A stretch of 64,000 nucleotides of DNA from Snodgrassella alvi (GCF_040741455.2 NZ_CP160328.2:992001-1056000); one strand, 5' to 3'. Positions 1-9,062 are shown, counted from the first letter of the stretch. A program made the numbers and translations. Notes: a model not told the origin generated them from the sequence alone.

Positions 1-209
1 CAGTACTAAAAGTTCAGAAAAAAGCAGAAATCAATTTACATCTTTCGGGCAAGGACATTCATATTGATTGTGTAGACAATGATATGTATGCAGCTATTGA
101 CTGTCTTATGGATAAACTAGATCGCGCCGTGATTAAATATAAGGAGAAAAAGCAGCCTTCCCGTGAGACACCAGAAATCGTGGCTGACACTATTAAAGAA
201 ACAGACTAG
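1..209 (+). CDS. hpf: Ribosome hibernation promoting factor (3' end only)
   Basis: The open frame starting at base 3 gives the last 68 residues of a HPF/RaiA-type protein; the 5' part lies outside the window. These proteins bind the 30S decoding region and help form inactive ribosome dimers in stationary phase. Visible family features are the alternating strand [20 protein letters not shown], the helix [19 protein letters not shown] and a charged tail ending in ETD before TAG at 207-209. The short tail suggests the short HPF form rather than the long one. A strong hairpin terminator follows within 30 bases, so this is the end of its transcript. Confidence 0.85.
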   Translation, partial: VLKVQKKAEINLHLSGKDIHIDCVDNDMYAAIDCLMDKLDRAVIKYKEKKQPSRETPEIVADTIKETD

Positions 210-236
210 CTGGCCGCCCCTCTTTCTCTATCAGAA

Positions 237-266
237 AACTGCATTATTGTTAATAATGCAGTTTTT
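237..266 (+). terminator. Terminator after hpf
   Basis: A perfect 12-bp stem (237-248 with 252-263) and a three-base loop are followed by a T-run. It lies 28 bases after the hpf stop codon. Confidence 0.85.
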
Positions 267-406
267 CCACCAGACTGTCTTCTCACTGATATAATTAATA
301 CAGTAATAATATATTGTTGACTTTCTATACATTCGCCAGCAATATAGCAATATAATGAAGAGTTAATACACACGATAAATCTATTTTCTTACAAAGAGGC
401 ATATAT

Positions 407-610
407 ATGAAATCTAAAATGAAAACATTAGCTGTAATAGCCGCAGTAGCAGCATCTCTTTCTGCCTGTGCAGATATGACTCCGGCTCAGCGTCACACTG
501 CCGAAGGTGCAGTAGTAGGTGGTATAGCTGGTAACCTGATGGGCAAAGACACAGGTGCCACCTTAGGTGGTGCTGCATTGGGCGGCGTAATTGGCAGCCA
601 GATTAAATAA
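407..610 (+). CDS. Small glycine-zipper lipoprotein
   Basis: The 67-residue product has a lipoprotein signal with lipobox LSAC, so the mature protein would begin at Cys21. The rest is a glycine-zipper segment (GAVVGGIAGNLMG and GATLGGAALGGVIG), the pattern of the glycine-zipper/OsmB-like outer-membrane lipoproteins. An AGAGG box sits about nine bases before the ATG at 407; a second ATG at 419 would give a shorter signal. The gene is monocistronic with its own terminator. Exact function is unknown; an envelope-stress or membrane-associated role is typical of the family. Confidence 0.75.
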   Translation: MKSKMKTLAVIAAVAASLSACADMTPAQRHTAEGAVVGGIAGNLMGKDTGATLGGAALGGVIGSQIK

Positions 611-629
611 GCAAGTACGAAATGGATAA

Positions 630-656
630 AGCCTGCTGTTCTAGCAGGCTTTTTTT
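630..656. terminator. Terminator after the glycine-zipper lipoprotein
   Basis: An 8-bp stem (630-637 with 643-650) has a five-base loop and a seven-T run on the plus strand. The A-rich 5' flank may also let it stop the minus-strand gene ending at 676. Confidence 0.85.
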
Positions 657-675
657 ATATTCTGACAAATTCAGA

Positions 676-2241
676 TTATTCTGGTTCAGGAAGTTCAATT
701 TTGCTGATGCGTACTCTTTCCAGCCGATGTCCGTCCTTGCTTAAAACCTCAAAACGATAACCGGCATAATCAATGGTATCCCCCGCATCCGGAATATCCT
801 GCATTTCTTCCATTATCAGTCCGGCTACTGTGTGATATTCGGCATCTTCCGGCAAAGTTGGCAAATGCAGATGCTGAGCCAATATTGCATATTCAAGGCT
901 GCCATCTACCGTGACACTTTTGTCAGCATTTTGCTGAATACTTGGCGCATCAGCACGCTCATACTCTTCTGGAAAATCACCGGCAATGGTTTCCATTAAA
1001 TCCTTCATGCTCACAAGTCCGAGTACGGCACCAAATTCATCCACCACCAGTGCAATATCGGCACTGCGTGAGCGGAACAATTCCATGGCATCCAGCACAG
1101 TACTGCTGTCTGGTAAAACCAGTGGTTGACGCAGTGCGGCCTGTATATTCAGTGCTTCACCTTTGAGTAGCTGATTCAGAAGATCTTTTTTATTAACAAA
1201 ACCCAGCGGTTCATCAATACCGGCTTTGCCAACCACCACCAGTCTTGAAAAAGGTGTGTCTTGTAACTGCTGATGCTGCTGCTCACGCGTTTGCGATAAA
1301 TCCAGCCGCTCGATATCACTGCGCGGCGTCATCACACCCATGATGGGGCGCTCAGCCAGCGTCAGCACACTCCGAATCATGGATTTCTCATTTTCTTCGA
1401 AATGCTCATCATCTTCGGTTGGGGTACCATTCTTGGCCAGCTCCTTTTCACGCAGCCCCATCATACCCAGCACACTGTCTGCGGTACGGTAGCGCCACGA
1501 ACGGCCGATCATATCGTTACGACGGGTATTTCGCGTAGAAATCTGGTTGAAAATCTCAATTAGTATGGAGAAAGCAATGGCCGCATACAAATAGCCTTTG
1601 GGAATTTCAAAATGTAGACCTTCTGCAATCAGACTGAAGCCAATCATCAGCAAAAAACCAAGACATAACATCACCACAGTAGGATGACGGTTTACAAACT
1701 CGGTAAGCGGACCACTAGCCCATATCATCATCCCCATCGCGATTATCACAGCCATCATAGCCACAGTGATATGTTGTACCATCGCGACAGCAGTAATCAC
1801 AGAATCAAGTGAAAAGACTGCGTCCAGTACCACTATTTGTAAAACCACACTCCAGAAACTGGCATAGACAGCCACATTGGTAATCGAAGCCATAGCGGTA
1901 TGGCCTTCAAGGCGTTCATGTAACTCAGTGGTGGCCTTGTACAGCAAAAACAATCCACCGCCGAACATAATTAAGTCCTTAACCGATATACCAAAACCTC
2001 CGATATGCACAAACGGCTTCGTCAGGGTGATGATAAATGACATCAGTGCCAGCATCACAATCCGTATCAGTACGGCTAGAGTAAGGCCGGCGATACGAGC
2101 ATGGTCACGCTGTTTCGGACTGGCTTTATTCGCCAAAATAGCCACAAATACCAGATTGTCGACACCTAAAACAATTTCCAGAATTACTAGGGTAATTAGT
2201 CCCACCCACGTGGCCGGTTCTCCCAACCAGCTAAAATCCAT
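676..2241 (-). CDS. TerC-family membrane protein with CBS and CorC domains (YoaE/YegH-like)
   Basis: The 521-residue product starts with a TerC-type integral membrane domain (about residues 1-240, seven hydrophobic segments). It carries the acidic motifs EIVLGVDNLVF and DAVFSLDSVITA that mark the family and probably bind metal. Two CBS repeats follow (about 300-415), then a CorC/HlyC transporter-associated domain (about 430-515). This architecture and length match E. coli YoaE/YegH. Family members are linked to metal-ion export or loading of exported metalloproteins, but the substrate is not known. The gene is monocistronic and minus-strand, with a DUS-like hairpin just upstream of its start. 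Confidence 0.88.
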   Translation of the reverse strand: MDFSWLGEPATWVGLITLVILEIVLGVDNLVFVAILANKASPKQRDHARIAGLTLAVLIRIVMLALMSFIITLTKPFVHIGGFGISVKDLIMFGGGLFLLYKATTELHERLEGHTAMASITNVAVYASFWSVVLQIVVLDAVFSLDSVITAVAMVQHITVAMMAVIIAMGMMIWASGPLTEFVNRHPTVVMLCLGFLLMIGFSLIAEGLHFEIPKGYLYAAIAFSILIEIFNQISTRNTRRNDMIGRSWRYRTADSVLGMMGLREKELAKNGTPTEDDEHFEENEKSMIRSVLTLAERPIMGVMTPRSDIERLDLSQTREQQHQQLQDTPFSRLVVVGKAGIDEPLGFVNKKDLLNQLLKGEALNIQAALRQPLVLPDSSTVLDAMELFRSRSADIALVVDEFGAVLGLVSMKDLMETIAGDFPEEYERADAPSIQQNADKSVTVDGSLEYAILAQHLHLPTLPEDAEYHTVAGLIMEEMQDIPDAGDTIDYAGYRFEVLSKDGHRLERVRISKIELPEPE

Positions 2242-2268
2242 TTTCTTTTCCTATACGTTAAACGGAAA

Positions 2269-2300
2269 CAGGCAGCCTGCTGCACGAGCAAAGCTGCCTG
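2269..2300. repeat. DUS-like inverted repeat in the terC-like leader
   Basis: CAGGCAGC (2269-2276) is complementary to GCTGCCTG (2293-2300). The right arm plus AA gives GCTGCCTGAA, the 10-base core of the Simonsiella-type DNA uptake sequence. There is no clear T-run, so a terminator role is uncertain. Confidence 0.55.
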
Positions 2301-2516
2301 AAAATCAGAGAAAACCAGTCTACACGCACACTCTTGCGGCCCGAGACCCCGTCTTTCATCTGAACATTTCCTAAAAATAAACTTCTTATCAGTTTAGCAG
2401 TATGCAACAAAAAATCAAGTACCACACCATTAATCCGGCGTTAACATCTGTTTTCGAAGCCGAATCAGACTTAAAAACATGGTATGCTACAGCCTTATTT
2501 TCATATTTTGTCACTC

Positions 2517-3167
2517 ATGAATCTGTTTCGTCACGCCCGTTTCTATACTACTGTTAATCATTTAAAAGACCTGCCAGACACACCTGCAGAAATCGCTTTT
2601 GTTGGCCGAAGCAATGCAGGCAAATCCAGCGCCATTAATACTCTCACTAACCACACGCGTCTGGCCTACGTTTCCAAAACGCCAGGACGTACGCAACATA
2701 TAAACTTTTTCGAACTGACAAACGGCGGGTATATGGTAGATTTACCCGGCTACGGATATGCTCAGGTACCAGAAGCAGTACGCAGACACTGGGTCAGTTT
2801 ACTGGGAGATTATCTACAGACACGGACTCAGCTTATTGGGCTAATTCTAATTATGGATGCACGCCATCCTCTGAAAGAGCTAGACAAACAGATGCTGGAT
2901 TTTTTCGCCGTAACCAATCGTCCCGTGCATATTCTTTTATCCAAGGCTGATAAATTATCCAAAAATGAGCAAATTAAAACTTTAGCCTGTGTCAGAAAAG
3001 CGTTACAACCATACATTGTTCGCCAGCAAGTTTCGGTACAACTTTTTTCCAGCCTAAAAAAGCAAGGTATGGAGGAAGTTAATCAGATTGCTGCAAGCTG
3101 GTTTGCTCAGAATGCTACCCTGCCAGCAATTGAAACCGAAACACCTGCCTCCAAGGCAGGCAAGTAA
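2517..3167 (+). CDS. engB: Ribosome biogenesis GTPase EngB/YsxC (YihA)
   Basis: EngB is an essential TRAFAC-class GTPase that assists late 50S assembly. All G motifs are visible: G1 [10 protein letters not shown]2/switch I with [12 protein letters not shown]3 DLPGYGYA, G4 LSKADK (a TKxD-type motif) and G5 near FSSLKKQG. I chose the ATG at 2517 (MNLFRHARF), which gives 216 residues and matches the family's N-terminus; the frame opens 11 codons earlier without better support. It is monocistronic, and its 3' end shares a strong bidirectional terminator with misS. Confidence 0.95.
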   Translation: MNLFRHARFYTTVNHLKDLPDTPAEIAFVGRSNAGKSSAINTLTNHTRLAYVSKTPGRTQHINFFELTNGGYMVDLPGYGYAQVPEAVRRHWVSLLGDYLQTRTQLIGLILIMDARHPLKELDKQMLDFFAVTNRPVHILLSKADKLSKNEQIKTLACVRKALQPYIVRQQVSVQLFSSLKKQGMEEVNQIAASWFAQNATLPAIETETPASKAGK

Positions 3168-3246
3168 TTGATGTGCTTCAAGACAAACTTACACTAAAGC
3201 TAGAAAATTCTTCAGCTCAACCAGAAATATTAAGCAATTAGACACA

Positions 3247-3285
3247 AAGCCGGATAAAGACTGTTACTTTATCCGGCTTAATTTT
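3247..3285. terminator. Bidirectional terminator between engB and misS
   Basis: A perfect 13-bp stem (3247-3259 with 3267-3279) has a seven-base loop. AT-rich tracts on both sides serve the convergent genes. Confidence 0.85.
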
Positions 3286-3299
3286 TCAGTAATATATTA

Positions 3300-4709
3300 T
3301 CAACTTTTATTCTTCTGTCGATTCCGGTTTCTACTTGGTGTAAATTTAGGCAGCAAAAAATGCATACTCAGGCCTTTTGGCTGTTGATTATCTGCGTATA
3401 TCTTGCCATGGTGGCGATCAATAATATGTTTGGTTAGAGCCAGACCAAGCCCCGTTCCTGGCTTATTGGCACTGCTGTCCGCCCGATAAAAAGCAGTAAA
3501 AATATGCGGCAGCTGGTTTTCAGCAACCCCCGGACCATTATCACTAATATCCACCTGCCATTGCTGCTTACCGCCCTCATGCAGATGAATTTTGATTTCA
3601 CTACCATCTGGGCTGTAATTTATTGCATTACGAACAACATTATCAAAGGCGCGGTACAAATAGCTTTCGTTTGCCTTCACCATTGCCGTATCCGGAATAT
3701 CACACTGCCAAGATAAAGTCTGTTGATGTTGCATAGCTACCGCTTGATTGTCTTCAACAATCTGCTTGATAACTGGCACCAAGGCTAGCGGTTCCAGCGT
3801 TATAGGTAAATCAGACGTTTCCAGTCGAGACAGAGTGAGTAGTTCACCAACCAGCAAATCCATACGTCCAAGTTCACTTTCCAGCCGCTGTAAATGCTGT
3901 TCTTGCTTCTGTGGCTGTACCTGTATCAAGCCAATAATTGCCTGCATGCGAGCCAGTGGCGAACGCATTTCATGCGAAACGTGATGCAGCAAATGGCGTT
4001 CTTTTTCCACCAGCTTTTGCAATTTATCCGCCATATTGTCAAATTGCACTGCCAATGAATAAAGTTCATCACGTCGTTCTGATAGCTGATGTGACACACG
4101 TGTCTGTAGATTGCCATGAGCCAGCCGATCCATACCCCGCCACAACACACGAATTGGCTGGGTAATATTATTGGCCAAAATATATGCCGTAAGCAGACCA
4201 ACAATAATAATAAAGCTGAGAATTATAAATTCGTGCCAAACCGGTGCAATCGGCAAACCGGGAATAAAAAACGGGCTAGGCGGACGTGGTGTACGCTCAT
4301 GATTCCAGCCGCGAATCATAAACAGATATTCCTCGCCAAGAGAATTATAGGATATCTGCACCAGTTTTGAATTAGGATGCGACAAGGCAAACTCATGAGC
4401 CTTATCAATGTCCTCAGGGTCTATAGGACGGCCAAGAATATCATTTTTGTTATCACCGGTAATAACATAAAGATTTTCACCGCCCGGACTGTTTCCCCAT
4501 TCCAACAATTGCTCACGAATACCGGCATCACCACGTGCTTGAAAGGCATTCATGGTACTGCTGAGCAAATTTTCTTCAAAATTTCGCTGTTGCTTGAAGC
4601 GGGTCTCAGCAAGCGTATTCTGCACCAGCCAAAAAGAAGAGCTGGCCACAAAAATCGCACAAACAATCACTGCGCAGAATGTAGCAAATATACGGGGAAA
4701 CAGTTTCAT
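3300..4709 (-). CDS. misS: Sensor histidine kinase, MisS/CpxA type
   Basis: This 469-residue inner-membrane kinase has an N-terminal TM helix (about 8-30), a periplasmic sensor loop, a second TM (about 160-180), HAMP (about 180-235), HisKA with the phospho-acceptor in HHVSHEMRSPLARM, and HATPase_c with N box (NVVRNAINYS), G1 (DNGPGV) and G2 (GTGLGLAL). The periplasmic loop is CpxA-like. It follows misR and matches the meningococcal MisR/MisS pair, which monitors the envelope. No Shine-Dalgarno is visible before the ATG: a hairpin ends nine bases upstream and an in-frame TAA lies two codons before it. Confidence 0.88.
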   Translation of the reverse strand: MKLFPRIFATFCAVIVCAIFVASSSFWLVQNTLAETRFKQQRNFEENLLSSTMNAFQARGDAGIREQLLEWGNSPGGENLYVITGDNKNDILGRPIDPEDIDKAHEFALSHPNSKLVQISYNSLGEEYLFMIRGWNHERTPRPPSPFFIPGLPIAPVWHEFIILSFIIIVGLLTAYILANNITQPIRVLWRGMDRLAHGNLQTRVSHQLSERRDELYSLAVQFDNMADKLQKLVEKERHLLHHVSHEMRSPLARMQAIIGLIQVQPQKQEQHLQRLESELGRMDLLVGELLTLSRLETSDLPITLEPLALVPVIKQIVEDNQAVAMQHQQTLSWQCDIPDTAMVKANESYLYRAFDNVVRNAINYSPDGSEIKIHLHEGGKQQWQVDISDNGPGVAENQLPHIFTAFYRADSSANKPGTGLGLALTKHIIDRHHGKIYADNQQPKGLSMHFLLPKFTPSRNRNRQKNKS

Positions 4710-4717
4710 AATTTAAA

Positions 4718-4741
4718 ACAGGCTGTTTAACAACAGCCTGT
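4718..4741 (-). promoter_or_regulatory. Intercistronic hairpin between misR and misS
   Basis: A perfect 10-bp stem (4718-4727 with 4732-4741) and a four-base loop lie in the 40-base gap between misR and misS. On the minus strand TTTTAAATT and then the misS ATG follow. It could be a partial terminator or a block on misS ribosome binding. Confidence 0.6.
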
Positions 4742-4749
4742 ATTCTGGT

Positions 4750-5433
4750 TCAGTTTTTAACAAACAGATAACCCAGACCACGTACAGTCTGAATCAGACT
4801 AGCATTGCCCAGCTTATGCCGGATACTAGAAATATGTACATCAATACTGCGGTCAAATTTGGCCAGTTTTCGATCCAGCGCTTCCAAAGACAAAGTTTCC
4901 TTACTTACCACTTGTCCTGCGTGGCGCATTAGTACTTCAAGCAGATTGAATTCTGTGCTGGTCAGCTCTAGTGGTTCTTCATCAATGGTAACCTGACGTT
5001 TGGCCGGATACAGCACCACCCCACTGGCTGAAATACTGTTAGGAATTCCATTCTGATCATTGTCTTGACTCTGGTGTGTACGACGTAAAATGGCATTGAT
5101 TCGAGCCAATAATTCGCGAGGCTGGCAGGGTTTTGGTACATAATCGTCTGCACCCATTTCCAGACCTATAATTCGATCAATATCGTCGCCTTTAGCAGTC
5201 AACATAATAATTGGAATCTTACTTTGTACACGTACCGTTTTCAGCACATCCAAACCGTTCATTTTCGGCATCATGGAATCCAATACCACCACATCGTACT
5301 GACCAGTTAAAATTTCTTTCACACCTGCTTCGCCATCGGCAACACGACTCACTTCCAGCCCTTCAGCTGTCAAATATTCTGTGAGTAACTCTGTCAACAA
5401 ATTATCGTCATCTATTAATAACACACGATTCAT
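4750..5433 (-). CDS. misR: OmpR-family response regulator, MisR/CpxR type
   Basis: The 227-residue product has a receiver domain (about 1-118) with the acidic pair DDD at 8-10, phospho-acceptor Asp in VVLDSMMP, Thr in MLTAK and Lys in PKPCQPREL. A winged-helix effector domain follows (about 132-226; ELTSTEFNLLEVLM and RGLGYLF). It is the partner of the kinase just downstream and closely resembles Neisseria MisR and enteric CpxR, which control envelope-stress and outer-membrane genes. The 162-base upstream gap should contain the promoter, but I do not see a clear one. Confidence 0.92.
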   Translation of the reverse strand: MNRVLLIDDDNLLTELLTEYLTAEGLEVSRVADGEAGVKEILTGQYDVVVLDSMMPKMNGLDVLKTVRVQSKIPIIMLTAKGDDIDRIIGLEMGADDYVPKPCQPRELLARINAILRRTHQSQDNDQNGIPNSISASGVVLYPAKRQVTIDEEPLELTSTEFNLLEVLMRHAGQVVSKETLSLEALDRKLAKFDRSIDVHISSIRHKLGNASLIQTVRGLGYLFVKN

Positions 5434-5595
5434 ATCATCCTCCTAAATGGAAGTGCACATTCTGTATTGACTACAGACGTATTTACTATATTTACACTTG
5501 ATATCTTAACATGTAGGTTGGAATTATCTTTACAATAGCAAGGCTTTTGCTCACTTTTTCATTAAAAACCACAATGTTAAATATCTGTCTGAACA

Positions 5596-7404
5596 CTACA
5601 TACAATTCATTTTCAGCGCACTTTGCTGCTGATATTTCAGACAATCCTGCTGCATTTGTTGTATTGCTGCGACGGAATATGGTTGATTTCTGATTCTGCT
5701 TATAAAACTAGGAATCATTCCGGGATAGTAATGACTTACCTCTGTAAACCAGTCATGAGCAGCCGTTTTTTGCTGTGCCTGCTCAAGGTAAAGTCCACGT
5801 ATAAATGTGTTGCTGTAAGGTCGATATCTTCCCGCCAACAATGCCGCTTGTTTACCACATAATGGTAAAAAAGAATCAGTAACATTCAGTTTTTCGATAA
5901 CAGCCATGTCAACATAATAACGCATAAAGTACATATGCTTACGCAAATTATGCAATCTGCTCATTTGCTCAGCCTGCGCTATCTGACCATTAGCACGAAC
6001 TTTTAAAAATTGTTGATACAGCAGCATTTGCCAGATCATCATCAACATGGCGATTAAAGCCAGAATCGCTCCAGCCTGATTGGAGAACTTAGAAACAGGC
6101 CGACAGGATTTTGTTAATTGAGCGCTCGTAATCGGTGTCAATGCCATAAATAGAACAAATATAGCAAGAAAATAGCTATACCAAAGCGGATATTCCAACA
6201 TACTGTGGCATAAAGAAACCAATATCATACTTACTAAAACAATTGAAGCCGGATTAAATCCCTTGCGTAGATGTGGCCAGATCACCAAAGCAAAACAAGC
6301 CAACACAATTAACAGACCAGTAACACCGGTTTCTGCCAATAGCTGTAACACCAGATTGTGGCAGTGTGTAAATAGCACCGTGTTTTCATATTGGCGGAAA
6401 CCATTCGGATACACATCTGCAATTGCAAATCCCTGATAGGCATAGCTACCCCAGCCATAACCAAACCATGGGGCACTTTTAAAAATTAACCATGCCTTAT
6501 GCCACTCCATATGGCGCCCTGACTGAGCAAACCCACCCTGCTCCAGCCGAGCAGTACCAGACTGAAAACTAATATGAAGAAAAAAATCAAACAGTGGGCT
6601 CAATACCAGTTGAAACAGCAATACCAAGCCAATGGCAATAGCCAGTTTCATTAAAAAACGATTAGCAGCAGAACCCGCACGCCAACGCCAGAAAAACAGT
6701 GATAACCCGATAACCAGCACATACAGAATAATCGTACGAGAACCAATCAGCCCCATTACACCGGTAAACCAAAATAGCAATGGCCACACCACCCATTTCG
6801 GCAGGCGTCGCTGTTGCCACAAAAAACACAAAGCCAGCACGCCCCACATCAGGTAATGTCCTAGATGATTGCGCTGAGCTAGCTGACCATAAATATAATG
6901 ATTTCCTGGTCCACGCAATATTCCCGGAATCCAGCTATTTACACCCACAAACTGCATTAAACATACTAGAGACTGTAATAGCACCCCCAGTACCAACGCC
7001 ATAGCCAAAATCGTAACAGCCTGAGTCTGGCCGATGCGAATAACCCATCCACGCGCCGCCCAAGCAAGTATAGCCATTACCACAAAAACTAATGCGGTCA
7101 GGTCGGACTGACTAGCATATGTAAGATTCATTACTCGTGCCTGAATCACAAGCAATAGTGCCAACACCAACAGTACAATACTACTGTTGGGCAATGAAAA
7201 TTTGGTTTTGCGAGTCAGTACCGTCAGCCCAGCAAGACATAGCACAAAAAATAATGTTCCTGTTTCCAGATAAAAACTAGACAGGGTACCCACGCGCCAG
7301 CTCGACATAAACGGCACAATGCACAGCGACAACATTCCCAACCACCAGACCCATGTAGCAGAGCGGTAAATATTCGAACACGAATCAATTGGCGACTGAT
7401 CCAT
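5596..7404 (-). CDS. pglL: PglL-type O-oligosaccharyltransferase (Wzy/WaaL superfamily)
   Basis: A polytopic membrane protein of about 602 residues with roughly a dozen TM segments and a C-terminal periplasmic tail. The family's periplasmic loops are visible: GNHYIYGQLAQRNHLGHYL and the later FTHCHNLVLQLLAETG, with the His residues used by PglL/WaaL ligases. PglL moves lipid-linked glycan to Ser of pilin and other periplasmic proteins. The ATG at 7404 is preferred because GGAG lies seven bases upstream; the ATG at 7416 overlaps that box. A WaaL or Wzy role cannot be excluded, but length and loops favour PglL. Confidence 0.8.
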   Translation of the reverse strand: MDQSPIDSCSNIYRSATWVWWLGMLSLCIVPFMSSWRVGTLSSFYLETGTLFFVLCLAGLTVLTRKTKFSLPNSSIVLLVLALLLVIQARVMNLTYASQSDLTALVFVVMAILAWAARGWVIRIGQTQAVTILAMALVLGVLLQSLVCLMQFVGVNSWIPGILRGPGNHYIYGQLAQRNHLGHYLMWGVLALCFLWQQRRLPKWVVWPLLFWFTGVMGLIGSRTIILYVLVIGLSLFFWRWRAGSAANRFLMKLAIAIGLVLLFQLVLSPLFDFFLHISFQSGTARLEQGGFAQSGRHMEWHKAWLIFKSAPWFGYGWGSYAYQGFAIADVYPNGFRQYENTVLFTHCHNLVLQLLAETGVTGLLIVLACFALVIWPHLRKGFNPASIVLVSMILVSLCHSMLEYPLWYSYFLAIFVLFMALTPITSAQLTKSCRPVSKFSNQAGAILALIAMLMMIWQMLLYQQFLKVRANGQIAQAEQMSRLHNLRKHMYFMRYYVDMAVIEKLNVTDSFLPLCGKQAALLAGRYRPYSNTFIRGLYLEQAQQKTAAHDWFTEVSHYYPGMIPSFISRIRNQPYSVAAIQQMQQDCLKYQQQSALKMNCM

Positions 7405-7450
7405 ACAATTCTCCATCGAACAACGTCGTTAACTGTCTTGAATTTATTTA

Positions 7451-7488
7451 TAAACAGGCTGCCTGAAAATGTTCAGGCAGCCTGTTTA
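7451..7488. terminator. Inverted DUS pair forming the end-of-operon hairpin after tatC
   Basis: A perfect 17-bp stem (7451-7467 with 7472-7488) and four-base loop. Each arm contains AGGCTGCCTGAA (7456-7467 on plus, 7472-7483 on minus), identical to the Simonsiella-dialect 12-mer uptake sequence as I recall it. The position after tatC fits the Neisseriaceae habit of using inverted DUS as terminators. The T-run on the minus strand is weak (TTTATAAAT). Confidence 0.75.
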
Positions 7489-7507
7489 TTTCAGTATAAA
7501 AATTAAT

Positions 7508-8290
7508 TTATTGTCTTTGTACCGGATATGATAAAGAGGACTTTTTCTTATCACTGCCAACACAACGACAAACCAAAATCCCGATTTCATAAAGAAAAAT
7601 TAAAGGGATCGCAAGTAGCGTTTGTGACAGAATATCTGGCGGTGTAACCACTGCCGCCACGACAAATGCACCAACCACAACATAAGGGCGAGCTTTTTTC
7701 AACTGAAGCACAGATACTACCCCTATTCTGTTTAACAGAATTACCAGTACCGGAACTTCAAATGTTACTCCAAATGCCACAAACATACCTAATATAAAAG
7801 ACAGATATTTGTCGATATCGGTAGCCATGCTTACCCCAACAGGTGTAATACCAGTCAGAAAACGGAAAATAACTGGGAAAACCAGATAATAGGCAAATGC
7901 CATTCCCAGAGTAAACAAAAAGACACTGGCAATTAATAGAGGCAGTATCAAACGTTTTTCATGACGATAAAGGCCAGGAGCTATAAAGGCCCAGACTTGA
8001 TATAACGTATGTGGCAATGTTAGTAAAAAAGCAGCCATCATTGTCACCTTCAAAGGTACAAAAAATGGCGCAATCACTTCGGTTGCTATCATATGCTGTC
8101 CAGCTGGCAGATTCACCATCAAGGGTTCTGCAACAAAAATATATATTTTCTGTGCAAAAGGCACCATAATCGCAAAGCATAACAATAGAATAGCCAGAAT
8201 CCACATCACACGGCGACGTAATTCCAACAGGTGATCTATCAGTGTCAATTCAGTATTTTCATCTACCGGCATTACTATTACTCTGCTCAT
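7508..8290 (-). CDS. tatC: Sec-independent translocase subunit TatC
   Basis: The 260-residue product has six TM segments and the TatC signatures HLLELRRRVM at the N-terminus and FEVPVLVILLNRIG plus RPYVVVGAFVVAAVVTPPD later. TatC is the core receptor that binds twin-arginine signal peptides. The ATG at 8290 directly abuts the tatB stop (TAAATG), so translation is probably coupled. A second in-frame ATG six codons in (MPVDENTEL) is closer to the usual family start. It is the last gene of the his-tat run and is followed by the DUS hairpin. Confidence 0.96.
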   Translation of the reverse strand: MSRVIVMPVDENTELTLIDHLLELRRRVMWILAILLLCFAIMVPFAQKIYIFVAEPLMVNLPAGQHMIATEVIAPFFVPLKVTMMAAFLLTLPHTLYQVWAFIAPGLYRHEKRLILPLLIASVFLFTLGMAFAYYLVFPVIFRFLTGITPVGVSMATDIDKYLSFILGMFVAFGVTFEVPVLVILLNRIGVVSVLQLKKARPYVVVGAFVVAAVVTPPDILSQTLLAIPLIFLYEIGILVCRCVGSDKKKSSLSYPVQRQ

Positions 8291-8767
8291 TTATCCGTGC
8301 CGGCGTATACGCAATTTAGGCGTAATACGATGTCGGGGACGCATATCGCGCCGGCGTTGTATCGCCTGCCGATGCAGCGAAACCCGATGCACCAGCGGAG
8401 CATCAGACAAATTGGTACCACTGTAGTGCAGTGGCTCGAAAAGGTTCATCTTGGTTTCGGTCTCTGCTGCTTCATCAGTAGCGATCTGACGTTTTAATGC
8501 ATCTACCTCACCACGTATACTACGTACATTATTATTAACATCAAGCTCAAATGACCGCGCAGCGGCCTCAATACTGTCACGTGCTTGTCTAAATTCTGCT
8601 ACCCCAGTCTGCTCGCTTAGTTCGGTTTTAACATTATTGATGAAATTCTGAATACGCCCCACCCAGAGACCAGCACTGCGTGCCACCTTAGGTAGACGTT
8701 CCGGCCCCAGAACCACCAGAGCCACTACCGCAATCAGCAGAATCTCTCCAAAACCCAAACCAAACAT
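8291..8767 (-). CDS. tatB: Sec-independent translocase subunit TatB
   Basis: The 158-residue product has the family's N-terminal helix and hinge (MFGLGFGEILLIAVVALVVLGPERLP), then an amphipathic helix to about residue 110. TatB forms the substrate-recognition complex with TatC. Its last 35 residues are strongly basic, rich in Arg and His (HRQAIQRRR, RPRHR, RIRRHG), unlike the acidic or proline-rich tail of most TatB proteins. tatA ends nine bases upstream and tatC follows with no gap. Confidence 0.94.
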   Translation of the reverse strand: MFGLGFGEILLIAVVALVVLGPERLPKVARSAGLWVGRIQNFINNVKTELSEQTGVAEFRQARDSIEAAARSFELDVNNNVRSIRGEVDALKRQIATDEAAETETKMNLFEPLHYSGTNLSDAPLVHRVSLHRQAIQRRRDMRPRHRITPKLRIRRHG

Positions 8768-8776
8768 AAATACCTT

Positions 8777-8977
8777 CTAAACTTTACTATCGTCTTTATT
8801 ATGTTCGATTACATCATCTTTTTTCTGTGCTTCACGATCACTTTCATTCAGACCCTGTTTAAAATCATGTACAGCACCGCCCAGATCTTTACCAATATTA
8901 CGTAACTTTTTGGTACCGAAAATCAGTACTACAATCAGCAATACCACTGCCCAGTGCCAAATTGAAAAACTACCCAT
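8777..8977 (-). CDS. tatA: Sec-independent translocase subunit TatA
   Basis: The 66-residue pore-forming Tat subunit has one N-terminal TM ([19 protein letters not shown]) with the conserved FGTKKL hinge. An amphipathic helix ([18 protein letters not shown]) and a charged tail follow. An AAAGGAAAAGC Shine-Dalgarno stretch precedes the ATG. It is first of the three tat genes and lies 85 bases downstream of hisE. Confidence 0.95.
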   Translation of the reverse strand: MGSFSIWHWAVVLLIVVLIFGTKKLRNIGKDLGGAVHDFKQGLNESDREAQKKDDVIEHNKDDSKV

Positions 8978-9062
8978 GATGCTTTTCCTTTACCTCAACT
9001 ACTTAAAAAACATGCGCCCGCCGTATGAAGACAGCAGCGCATATTAAGAAATTTGGTTGCAA

